NCBI RefSeq assembly: GCF_014281965.1
Contig: NZ_JACFTB010000005.1
Location: 372,001 to 436,000 of the forward strand
Direction: 5' to 3'
DNA: 64,000 nt
Source of the DNA: Rhodococcus sp. BP22
GTDB lineage: Bacteria > Actinomycetota > Actinomycetes > Mycobacteriales > Mycobacteriaceae
Within the stretch, counting starts at the first letter, position 1. The number at the start of each line of letters is the position of its first letter. Below are positions 8,437-15,689 of this stretch, in pieces. Both the position numbers and the translations under genes were made by a program. A model generated the notes under the pieces. It was not told the origin of the DNA. It saw nothing but the letters and a program-made list of their open reading frames with translations, and did not search any database.

Positions 8437-9440
8437 GCGATCCATGGATCGTACTGGCGGTCACCGTCGGCCTGATCGCTGCGAGTGCCTTCTTCGTCGC
8501 CGTGGAGTTCGCACTGCTCGCGGCAAAGCGTCACCGGCTCGAGGATGCGGCGAGCACCAGCAGGTCGGCACGAGCGGCCCTGCGTAGTTCGAGTGAATTG
8601 ACGGTGCTGCTGGCAGGTTCACAGCTCGGCATCACCCTGTGCACGTTGGCACTCGGCGCCACCACCAAACCAGCCGTTCACCATTGGCTTACACCGGCTT
8701 TCGAGTCCTGGGGTATCGCGTACTGGGTGTCGGACGTGGCCGGCTTCGTGCTTGCGCTCATCATCGTCACCTTTCTTCATCTCGTGGTCGGCGAAATGGC
8801 ACCGAAGTCGTGGGCCATCGCGCATCCGGAACGGTCCGCGACGTTGCTGGCCATTCCGATGCGCGGGTTCATGTGGCTGACTCGCCCGATACTCATCGCT
8901 CTCAACGGTATGGCGAACTGGTGTCTACGCAAGGTCGGCGTCGAACCATCGGAACAGCTCGCTTCGGGACAGAACGCCGAGGACCTGCGCCAGCTGGTGG
9001 AACATTCCGTCAACGTCGGAGCGCTGGACATCAGCTACTCGGCGCAAATTTCCGGCGCGCTGGACCTGCAGAAGCTGGTGGTTCGTGACCTTCTGATGTC
9101 GCCGGGTCTGCCCGTATCGGTGTCCTCGGCGGCCACGATCGCAGACGTCCGAGCGGCGTCGATCGAGTCGGGGCACCTACGCATTCTCGTGCGCGACAAT
9201 GAGATCGTCAGCGGTGTGGTCCATGTTCGCGACACCCTCAACGGCGATGTCACCCTCTCCGAGATCACTCGGCCCGTACTCACCTTGCAGGTAGACACTC
9301 CGGTGTACGTAGCACTGGCTTCGATGCGCGAGACGAGCAATCATCTAGCGCTCGTCGTCGAAGGAGAGCAGACACTCGGGGTGGTGACGCTCTCCGATGT
9401 CCTCTCGCGGCTGTTGCCGACTGCTACCTCGCCTGGCTGA
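8433..9440 (+). CDS. second CNNM/CBS-domain membrane protein, short form
   Basis: 335 residues: CNNM transmembrane domain (about 1-190; FFVAVEFALLAAKRHRLE and LLAGSQLGITLCTLALG) followed by a CBS pair (about 205-330). It lacks the C-terminal CorC/HlyC domain present in its upstream partner. The 4-nt overlap with that gene implies translational coupling. Ion transport, probably Mg2+ or similar, is inferred from the family. A strong terminator follows 30 nt after the stop. Confidence 0.9.
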   Translation: MSDPWIVLAVTVGLIAASAFFVAVEFALLAAKRHRLEDAASTSRSARAALRSSSELTVLLAGSQLGITLCTLALGATTKPAVHHWLTPAFESWGIAYWVSDVAGFVLALIIVTFLHLVVGEMAPKSWAIAHPERSATLLAIPMRGFMWLTRPILIALNGMANWCLRKVGVEPSEQLASGQNAEDLRQLVEHSVNVGALDISYSAQISGALDLQKLVVRDLLMSPGLPVSVSSAATIADVRAASIESGHLRILVRDNEIVSGVVHVRDTLNGDVTLSEITRPVLTLQVDTPVYVALASMRETSNHLALVVEGEQTLGVVTLSDVLSRLLPTATSPG

Positions 9441-9470
9441 AGACGACTCCCGAAGGCACGAGAAAAAAGA

Positions 9471-9508
9471 ACTCGGCCCTCGCCGGAGTATTTCCGCGAG
9501 GGCCGAGT
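9471..9508. terminator. bidirectional hairpin terminator
   Basis: Perfect 13-bp stem (ACTCGGCCCTCGC with GCGAGGGCCGAGT) around a 12-nt loop, preceded by an A-run and followed by a T-rich stretch. It separates the CNNM pair on the plus strand from the small ORF and MarR gene on the minus strand and can serve both. Confidence 0.85.
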
Positions 9509-9526
9509 GGTTGTTTCTCGAGCGCT

Positions 9527-9622
9527 TCAGATTGGATTGATGACCAGCAGCGTTGCCCAATACGTTGCAACGTCGTGGCCGACCTGGGGGAGTAACAGGT
9601 CATACAGAAGGTAGGACATCAT
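9527..9622 (-). CDS. candidate small hydrophobic protein, 31 aa
   Basis: Frame of 31 codons with tandem ATG codons (9622 and 9619) and GAGGAG about 10 nt upstream. The product (MMSYLLYDLLLPQVG at its start, ending VINPI) is mostly hydrophobic with one His and three acidic residues at most, long enough for a short membrane helix. It starts 48 nt after the MarR stop on the same strand and ends 19 nt before the strong terminator, which would make a two-gene transcript. I do not recognise the sequence; it may also be non-coding 3' sequence. Confidence 0.35.
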   Translation of the reverse strand: MMSYLLYDLLLPQVGHDVATYWATLLVINPI

Positions 9623-9670
9623 CTCGCTCGAACTCCTCGTTGTTCGCGGCACAGGCGCCACTTCAGGGGG

Positions 9671-10141
9671 TTAACGATCTACATGGTTCACGAGCCTCGC
9701 TGGAAGGTCAATCACCCCGGCGGAATCCGCCCGTCGAGCGAGTTTCCAGAGGATGGGAGCCGATAGATGAAGGATTTCGCGTTCGAGCTGAGTGAGCTCC
9801 TCGTCCATCGCGTCGGCGAGCCACTTGTCACGCTGTGCACGGTCCGCTGCGACGAGGGTCGTTCCTTCGGTGGTCATCACGATCAACAATCTGCGCCGAT
9901 CTGCGGTGTCCGGAGTGCGGATCACCAAACCCTCGGCTTCGAGGGCGTTGAGATTACTTGTCAGCGACTGGATCCGCACGCCCTGCATCGCAGCGAGATC
10001 CACGGGGGCGCTCGATCCGCCGCTTCGCTCGACGTCGCCAAGAATCTGCATCTGACTCGGTGTCAGGTAATGCACCGGCCGCTGCTTGCGCAGGCGTCTC
10101 GTCAAAGCGAGCATCGCCTCGCTGAACTCCGAGGTACTCAT
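9671..10141 (-). CDS. MarR-family transcriptional regulator
   Basis: 156-residue winged-helix regulator. The recognition region MQGVRIQSLTSNLNALEAEG (about 68-87) and the wing DTADRRRLLIVMTTEG (about 95-110) match MarR. It would act as a dimer on DNA and lose binding on small-molecule contact or oxidation. It is flanked downstream by the candidate 31-aa ORF. Upstream, 141 nt and a hairpin separate it from the secreted-protein gene, so the target is not evident. No clear operator palindrome was seen directly before its ATG. Confidence 0.88.
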   Translation of the reverse strand: MSTSEFSEAMLALTRRLRKQRPVHYLTPSQMQILGDVERSGGSSAPVDLAAMQGVRIQSLTSNLNALEAEGLVIRTPDTADRRRLLIVMTTEGTTLVAADRAQRDKWLADAMDEELTQLEREILHLSAPILWKLARRADSAGVIDLPARLVNHVDR

Positions 10142-10213
10142 CTATCCGCCTGCTGCACGCCGTCGGTACGCATGCCGGTAGCTTAATCGCCGCTGGACCT
10201 GCGTGAATACAAC

Positions 10214-10250
10214 TACGTTCCCGCGCTCCGGTGCGGAGCGCGGGAACGTA
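10214..10250. terminator. 16-bp-stem hairpin after the secreted-protein gene
   Basis: TACGTTCCCGCGCTCC pairs perfectly with its complement across a 5-nt loop. It lies 33 nt downstream of the stop at 10283 (minus strand) and lacks a T-run. Transcript 3'-end stabilisation or termination is the natural reading. GC-rich long-stem hairpins without T-runs recur in this window. Confidence 0.6.
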
Positions 10251-10282
10251 GCGTTCCACGTGAAACCCGTGCAGAGATCAGG

Positions 10283-10777
10283 TCAGCCGATGCAGCCCTG
10301 CAGGGTGGTGAAGCTCCCCGCGATGCCGGGTCCCTTGCATACGGCACCGGTGGGGGTCAGCGTGACGGTGGCACCCGGGCCGGCAATTGCGATGGACAGC
10401 CCCAGCCCCACGGCCGAGTTTTCCGCGAGACTGCCCGGTCCGAATGCGATCGCCGCCGGTCCTCCGCCTGCCGTGCCGTCCGCCACCGCGGTGCCGCCGT
10501 TGAATCCGAGAGCGAGTGCTGCTGCGTTCGCCATGGCGTTGGCAGATCCCCAGCCTTCGAAACCGTATCCGGCTGCCGCGCTGGTGGCGTCGGCCTTACT
10601 GTCGCACTGGGAGTTTCCGACCAGTGACGCTGCAGCGTTGCCACCCGGTGCGGTCGTACATCCCACCGGGGCGGCGGACGCCGTCGCGGGAACGAGTGCG
10701 GCGAACGCCAGTGCTGTGCCGATGGCTGCTACGCCGCCCAGACTTCTCTTCACTGCTGTCATGCTGGCTGTGGACAT
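10283..10777 (-). CDS. small secreted Ala/Gly-rich protein, unknown function
   Basis: 164 residues with a clear Sec signal peptide (positive MTAVKRSLGG, hydrophobic core, cleavage after TASA near residue 36). The mature part is rich in Ala and Gly with four Cys (GCTT, SQCD, VCKG, QGCI), enough for two disulfides, and low-complexity strands such as AMANAAALALGFNGG. GGGAGG 7 nt upstream fixes the ATG at 10777 over an in-frame start at 10840. It resembles the uncharacterised secreted families of mycolate actinobacteria (possibly DUF6764, not certain). No function assigned. Confidence 0.8.
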   Translation of the reverse strand: MSTASMTAVKRSLGGVAAIGTALAFAALVPATASAAPVGCTTAPGGNAAASLVGNSQCDSKADATSAAAGYGFEGWGSANAMANAAALALGFNGGTAVADGTAGGGPAAIAFGPGSLAENSAVGLGLSIAIAGPGATVTLTPTGAVCKGPGIAGSFTTLQGCIG

Positions 10778-10920
10778 GTCGAGCCTCCCGATAGGTCGTT
10801 TGGTAATGGCGGGCTGCGTGGAACTGGTTCCTCGCAGCACCCTCCTTTACGTTCCTCTCTCGGGGACACAGTGAACCCAAGCGGCGATTACGTATCTGTC
10901 ACGCAATGGTCACGGCAAGG

Positions 10921-13005
10921 TCACGACGACAAGATTTCGAATTCGGCAGAGGTCCCCGTGAACGGTGTGAGCCGGCCATCGATCGCCCGGGCATCGCCGA
11001 AATACACGATGCGGTAGCGCCCGGCTTGCTGAAAAGCCGGAACATCCCACGCGACCGTGGTCTCGGTGATCGGCCCAGAGTTGTCGAAGACGATGGTCGT
11101 GTACCAGTCACTGTCGTCGTACTCTCGAACCCAGTTCGCACCGTCGGCCCGCTCAACGGCCAGATACGTGTCGTCACGTCGCAAATTCGAGTTCGGGTTC
11201 GCGCCGGAAAACCGCACTGCGACATGTGCGCCGACGTCGTACTGCGGGGACGGTTGACTCAACACGTCGCCGAATGCCCTGCCAGGGGCCGGAAGATCGA
11301 CGAACGCGATACCGCTGGGAGAGTTCGGTATCGTGCCGGTCAGGTCCGGTTGTGAAGTTCCGTTGTCGACGGTCCGGCCATCTCGCATGGCGGACGCGAG
11401 GTCGACGGCGATTTGAACGGTTGCCGGGAGTTGCCAACGGCCGAACGGTGTCGCGCCGCCTTCGTAATCCTGCTGATCGTATTCTTCCGGCGTGGTCAGA
11501 TAATGGCCGTAGCCGTTGGTGTACCCCTGCACGACGATCTGATCGGCGTCGACGCCGAGCGTGTCGGCCAGAGCTGTCCGCAAGCGTGAGCCCGCGACGA
11601 TAGTCGGCTCGAACGGGCAGGAGAACAGGAAGAAACCGCCCAGCCGCGCGAGGTGAAAAGGAAGCTGCTGCTGCACGATTCCTGGTATCAATCCGACAGG
11701 GAGAAGGATGTCCTTCGGAGCATGTGCATCGCGTAGCCACTGTGGCATCACCACCGAACCGAGAGCTGCCAGCGCGGGATTGCCGCCACGCTCGCCCTCT
11801 TGAAGTCCGAGTTCCGGTAGTCCGCCGCCATCTTCCTGACTCGACGCCGCGAAGGCGGCACCGAGCGCTGCGGGGCTGGTGGTGTGGGTGCGGCCATCGC
11901 CGGTGAACTCCGGTCGGACGGTGAAGCCGGAGAAGTCTGCATACATCCACCTGACATCGATGCCGGTGCCGACGGCGCTCGCAGTGGACTCGGTTTGCGC
12001 ACGCGCAGTATCGAATTGGCGCATGCCGATGATGCGGGTGTTCTCGAATTCATCCGTCGTCGGACCGGTGCCGGGCTGCCTGTCCAGGTTGGGTGTGATG
12101 TCGCCGGGGGTGCTTTGGCAGAATGCGGCGACGAAGGTGGGGTTGCGGTAGTCGATCTTCTCGATCTCCCGCTCCCAGTGCCATGCTGCATATCCCTTGT
12201 TATCAGTGCTGACCAGGGTGTTCGTGGCCTTCATCGACGTGCCGTGGGTGGCGAACCAGTTGATGATGCCTGCCAGTTCGCCGTCCCGCATCACCTGCAA
12301 GTTGACCGATCGCGGATCGATCTTGCCCGGGAATCGAGAGGTGTCCGAGATCGGATCTCGATCGAATGCTTTGGGAGAGCGATTGACTCCGGCATCGGTC
12401 AAGGAGCCGGTGGTGATGGAGACCTGACCGGGTTGCACGTCGTCGTGTGCCCGCTCGATCGCGTCCACGATGCCGGCGACATTGGACTCGAAGGTGATCG
12501 GCCGGAAGCCCAGCGTGGTGATGTCCACCAAGAGATGGCCGTCGGTTCCGCCGGGGGCGGCATGGGTGTGGGTAGCCGAGAGCAGGACGTTCCCTCGGTG
12601 ATAGAGATCGCCGAATCGAGAGAAAAGGCGCCGGAGCACTTCTTCGAGAATGCTCTCGAACATGAGGCCGACCTCGCACGTCACATGCACGAGTCGCTGG
12701 GCCGAAGCGGCGTCGACGAACACGAACGCCCGCGCACGCTGCCGCAGGTGCAGGCCCGCTGAGGACTGTTCCAGGACTGCGTACCCGTTCATTCCGGCAC
12801 CGAGCGGTTCACCTGTCATGTCACCGATGCCTCGGCCGACTTCGAGACCCCCCGGTGCCGCCCACGCCCGCCCCGCGCTTCCGAGGGTCGCACTCCCAAG
12901 GGTTGCAGCCCCGAGGGCCGCGACCCCGGTGGCGGCGAGAAATGATCGTCTACCGAGTCCTGAATTCACTACGATTGCCCCCATGCTCGTCGATTCGAAC
13001 TGCAC
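10921..13005 (-). CDS. neutral/alkaline ceramidase-like secreted hydrolase
   Basis: 694-residue protein with a Tat signal (GRRSFLAATG, cleavage near AWA-APG, residue 49). Neutral ceramidases hydrolyse the amide of ceramide using a zinc site. The zinc ligands seem kept: HTH at 146-148, H254 in FATHGTSM, Glu in CPFEPTIVAG, and Tyr in the TTPEEY region. The C-terminal Ig-like domain (about 570-694) is present. Oddity: the nucleophile motif GDxSPN reads GDITPN (301-306), with Thr304 in place of Ser. Start is GTG 13005; ATG 12984 is an alternative. Mycolate bacteria have homologues of unclear substrate. Confidence 0.9.
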   Translation of the reverse strand: MQFESTSMGAIVVNSGLGRRSFLAATGVAALGAATLGSATLGSAGRAWAAPGGLEVGRGIGDMTGEPLGAGMNGYAVLEQSSAGLHLRQRARAFVFVDAASAQRLVHVTCEVGLMFESILEEVLRRLFSRFGDLYHRGNVLLSATHTHAAPGGTDGHLLVDITTLGFRPITFESNVAGIVDAIERAHDDVQPGQVSITTGSLTDAGVNRSPKAFDRDPISDTSRFPGKIDPRSVNLQVMRDGELAGIINWFATHGTSMKATNTLVSTDNKGYAAWHWEREIEKIDYRNPTFVAAFCQSTPGDITPNLDRQPGTGPTTDEFENTRIIGMRQFDTARAQTESTASAVGTGIDVRWMYADFSGFTVRPEFTGDGRTHTTSPAALGAAFAASSQEDGGGLPELGLQEGERGGNPALAALGSVVMPQWLRDAHAPKDILLPVGLIPGIVQQQLPFHLARLGGFFLFSCPFEPTIVAGSRLRTALADTLGVDADQIVVQGYTNGYGHYLTTPEEYDQQDYEGGATPFGRWQLPATVQIAVDLASAMRDGRTVDNGTSQPDLTGTIPNSPSGIAFVDLPAPGRAFGDVLSQPSPQYDVGAHVAVRFSGANPNSNLRRDDTYLAVERADGANWVREYDDSDWYTTIVFDNSGPITETTVAWDVPAFQQAGRYRIVYFGDARAIDGRLTPFTGTSAEFEILSS

Positions 13006-13037
13006 GGTAACACCGTCTCACCGGACGTAGTGTCGCT

Positions 13038-14417
13038 CTAGGCAGGTGAGTTCTCGTGCCCGCGATCTCCTATCCCGATGGTGAGGGCAGCGACGACGAT
13101 CCCGATCAGAACACCGATGAGAGTGTCGCCGACCCGACTGATCGCGACGGCTGGGGACAGCTGTCCTGCTATGCCGGTCAGAAGCAGCGCCATCGGTGTG
13201 ACGGCGATCGTGGTGAGGCCGTAGTTCTTCATGACGAGGAGTTCGGCAACGATCTGCAGAACGATGATGGTGAGCGTTGTCTGCCAGTATCCGAACGCAC
13301 CTGCAATCAGTGCCGCGGCGATGACAGCGCCGCCGACATTGCCGAGTAGCCGCTGAATGCCGCGCTCGACCGTCGTGTGAAAAGTGATGCCCTGCATGGC
13401 GGCCATCGCGCCCATGGTCGCCCACAACGGATGCTCGAAGCCGAAAGTAGTTGCGCACCAAGCGGCCAACAATGATGCCACGGCGATGCGTGCCGCATTG
13501 ATCACAAGTGCCCGTGAGGTCAACATGCGCACGCCGACGGCAAAAAAGTTTTCAGGTGTAGTGGCGAGCTCGGCAGCGCGCACCGGCAACGCGTCGTACC
13601 TGCGCATCTTTCGCAGTGCGCGTTCGTGAGCGAGGATCTCTGCTGCATGAGAGGGATTTTCGCCACGTGCCCACGCGTCGAGAAGGTGCTCGGCGTCGTC
13701 GAGGAGAGTGGTCAGTCCGAGGCTGTGTGCGCGCGAGGTCCGCCGGGTATTGAGTGCAACGATCACGCGAGCGCGTTCGATCGACGCTCGGGCGATGCCG
13801 TCCTGTCTCGAGTCGGTGGCCGCGAGAGCGCGGGCGACCGCGAGTTGACCGGGCCCGACCGGATGGAGCAACGCCGGCAGCATTGCTGCCACCCATCCGA
13901 TGGCAGCACCTATGGACACCGAAACGAAAACTTCGACCACGTCCCCGGCGGCGCTCGCGAACCCGACGGCAGCGGTCGACGCGAATACGAGGATGACCGG
14001 GCCGGGTCCGGTTATCGAGAAGGCCGACAGGACAAGTGCCGCGACGCCGGCAGTCAGGGAGATTGCGCCTATCTGGAGGGCAGAGGAATCCGTCATGGTG
14101 CCGAGCGCGGCGCCCAGTGTCGCCCAGAGAACTATCGACCCGCCGACCAGCGCCAACTTACCTGCGCGCCGTGGGTACGGCTCGTAGCGCGTGAAGGCGC
14201 TGCACAGGGCGCCCAGCGCAGCGAAGCCTGCGAGTTCGGGCCTGCCGAGAATGCCTCCACCGACGAGTACGACGGCGATTGCTGCACCTACCCGCAGGGC
14301 CGGAGCGATGGTCGCATCGGCGTGCCCGAGCGTCATCGCCTGGCGCCAGGCCGCTCGCGAAGTGGCGTGGGCGAGCGCAGAACGGGTGTGGGCGAGACGG
14401 GTAGCGGAAACAGGCAC
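13038..14417 (-). CDS. FUSC-family membrane protein (aromatic acid exporter type)
   Basis: 459 residues with two blocks of hydrophobic segments (about 40-175 and 310-455) separated by a cytoplasmic helical region (about 180-300), the usual FUSC/YccS/AaeB layout. Family members export aromatic acids or other organic anions. The start is GTG directly after the operator region, with a TAAAGT -10-like hexamer exactly 7 nt before it and no Shine-Dalgarno, which suggests a leaderless mRNA. It is divergent from a MarR gene, its likely repressor. Confidence 0.85.
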   Translation of the reverse strand: MPVSATRLAHTRSALAHATSRAAWRQAMTLGHADATIAPALRVGAAIAVVLVGGGILGRPELAGFAALGALCSAFTRYEPYPRRAGKLALVGGSIVLWATLGAALGTMTDSSALQIGAISLTAGVAALVLSAFSITGPGPVILVFASTAAVGFASAAGDVVEVFVSVSIGAAIGWVAAMLPALLHPVGPGQLAVARALAATDSRQDGIARASIERARVIVALNTRRTSRAHSLGLTTLLDDAEHLLDAWARGENPSHAAEILAHERALRKMRRYDALPVRAAELATTPENFFAVGVRMLTSRALVINAARIAVASLLAAWCATTFGFEHPLWATMGAMAAMQGITFHTTVERGIQRLLGNVGGAVIAAALIAGAFGYWQTTLTIIVLQIVAELLVMKNYGLTTIAVTPMALLLTGIAGQLSPAVAISRVGDTLIGVLIGIVVAALTIGIGDRGHENSPA

Positions 14418-14420
14418 TCT

Positions 14421-14453
14421 AATACTTTATAAGTATTTTACTAGTGAAGTAAA
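14421..14453. promoter_or_regulatory. twin palindromes, probable MarR operator
   Basis: Two abutting 17-bp inverted repeats sharing one base: AATACTT-TAT-AAGTATT (14421-14437) and TTTACT-AGTGA-AGTAAA (14437-14453). They sit in the only AT-rich stretch nearby, between the divergent FUSC and MarR genes, and cover the predicted -10 of the FUSC gene. Two tandem sites suggest binding of two MarR dimers repressing both directions. Confidence 0.65.
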
Positions 14454-14490
14454 TGTTGCCGTCCGTGACCTGGGCCGTAGGGTGGATAGC

Positions 14491-14991
14491 ATGACCTCGG
14501 TGCATAAATCTGGCGGAGACTTCGTCGATCAGGTCCGCCGTGAGTGGGGCGCCCTTTTTCCGAACATCGACACTTCGCCGATCGAAGTTCTCGCACGGAT
14601 CGGAAGGATCGCAGCGCAGGCCAACCACTTACTCGATTCCACACTCGCGCCGAGTGGGGTGTCGCGGGCCGAGTTCGATGTCTTGAGCGCACTGCGTCGG
14701 GCCCAACGACCACTACGAGCGAGCGAAGTAACCTCGGTGACGATGCTCAGTGGGGCATCCACCACCAAGATCTCGGAACGTCTGGTGAAGGAAGGTTTGG
14801 TCGAGCGGCTCGGCCTGGAGCGCGATGCGCGAGTCGTGCTCTTACAACTCACCGCTGCCGGCGTCGAATTGGTCGACACCGTCTTTCCGCTGCGACTCGC
14901 ACGTGATCGCGAACTGCTCGACGGGCTGAGCCAGGATGAAACAGAGGCGTTGGCGCACCTGCTACGGAAGGTAGCGCTCGAGGTCGAGTAA
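14491..14991 (+). CDS. MarR-family regulator divergent from the FUSC exporter
   Basis: 166-residue winged-helix regulator: helix-turn-helix around 75-100 (RASEVTSVTMLSGASTTKIS) and wing with the ERDARVVLLQLTAAG segment at about 112-126. The ATG at 14491 follows AGGGTGG by 6 nt; longer in-frame extensions would run through the divergent gene's promoter. Divergent arrangement and the twin palindromes between the genes imply that it represses itself and the FUSC exporter until a substrate of the pump appears. Confidence 0.9.
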   Translation: MTSVHKSGGDFVDQVRREWGALFPNIDTSPIEVLARIGRIAAQANHLLDSTLAPSGVSRAEFDVLSALRRAQRPLRASEVTSVTMLSGASTTKISERLVKEGLVERLGLERDARVVLLQLTAAGVELVDTVFPLRLARDRELLDGLSQDETEALAHLLRKVALEVE

Positions 14992-15000
14992 CGCGACTCT

Positions 15001-15052
15001 TCGCATGTGAGTGGAACGTCCTCGCTGAGGAGCAGATCCCACTCACATGCGA
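15001..15052. terminator. long inverted repeat between convergent genes
   Basis: 14-bp perfect arms (TCGCATGTGAGTGG and its complement) around a 24-nt loop, lying between the MarR stop (14991) and the lipocalin stop (15058). No T-run. Probably a shared transcript end. Confidence 0.6.
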
Positions 15053-15057
15053 GGCGC

Positions 15058-15684
15058 CTACACGGTGCAGAGAGGCTGTATGCCTGCCGCTCCGCCCGGT
15101 GTCGGCGAGGTGAGAATCAGGCACGAGTTGTAGCCGAGTGATTCGGCGACGGCGCGGATTTCGCGGAATGTCTCCGGGCTCACTTCGGGGGAGCGGGACA
15201 GGACGAAGCCCGAAGTCCGGAACGGATCTCCGACGAACGCCCAGGAGTAGTCATCCGCGATGTAGGCGACGATGTAGTTGGTCGGCCCTTCCGGGTTCTC
15301 CTGGGTCGGTACGCCCGGAAAGCTCACGTGCAGTTGGGCGTTCGTCACCGTGTCGTTGACGCGGGCGTTGCCGAGAATGTAGTTCTGCTCCCCGTTCCAG
15401 GTGGTACACGTGTTCTCCACGCGCACGTTCGCCGGATCGAGCAGGGTGTATTTGGCTTGTGTGTCGCGCGCGCATTCGAGGTTGAACGGCTGCGGTACGG
15501 CGGCAATTTGATTCCAGGTGCCTTGGTATTCGTCGACGTCGAGGGACGGGACGGGGGCGAGGGGTACGAATCCGGCCGAACCGGACGGGGCAGGTGCTGC
15601 CTGCGCGATTCCGCCGGCGAGCAGCATCCCCGTGGCGCACGCACCGGCAACGAGCGCGCGTGTGAGCATCGAATGTACCTTCAT
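15058..15684 (-). CDS. secreted lipocalin-family protein
   Basis: 208 residues with signal peptide (cleavage after AQA near residue 29). The lipocalin entry motif is YQGTWNQIAAVPQPF (about 53-67; the GxW), followed by strands carrying Cys residues (LECARD, ENTCTTW, NSCLIL) and the FVLSRSPEVS segment typical of Blc/ApoD-like lipocalins. It would bind a hydrophobic ligand outside the membrane. AAGGAG before ATG 15684 sets the start. Only 5 nt separate it from the MMPL exporter upstream, so the two are co-transcribed and may handle the same lipid. Confidence 0.85.
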   Translation of the reverse strand: MKVHSMLTRALVAGACATGMLLAGGIAQAAPAPSGSAGFVPLAPVPSLDVDEYQGTWNQIAAVPQPFNLECARDTQAKYTLLDPANVRVENTCTTWNGEQNYILGNARVNDTVTNAQLHVSFPGVPTQENPEGPTNYIVAYIADDYSWAFVGDPFRTSGFVLSRSPEVSPETFREIRAVAESLGYNSCLILTSPTPGGAAGIQPLCTV

Positions 15685-15689
15685 GGATT

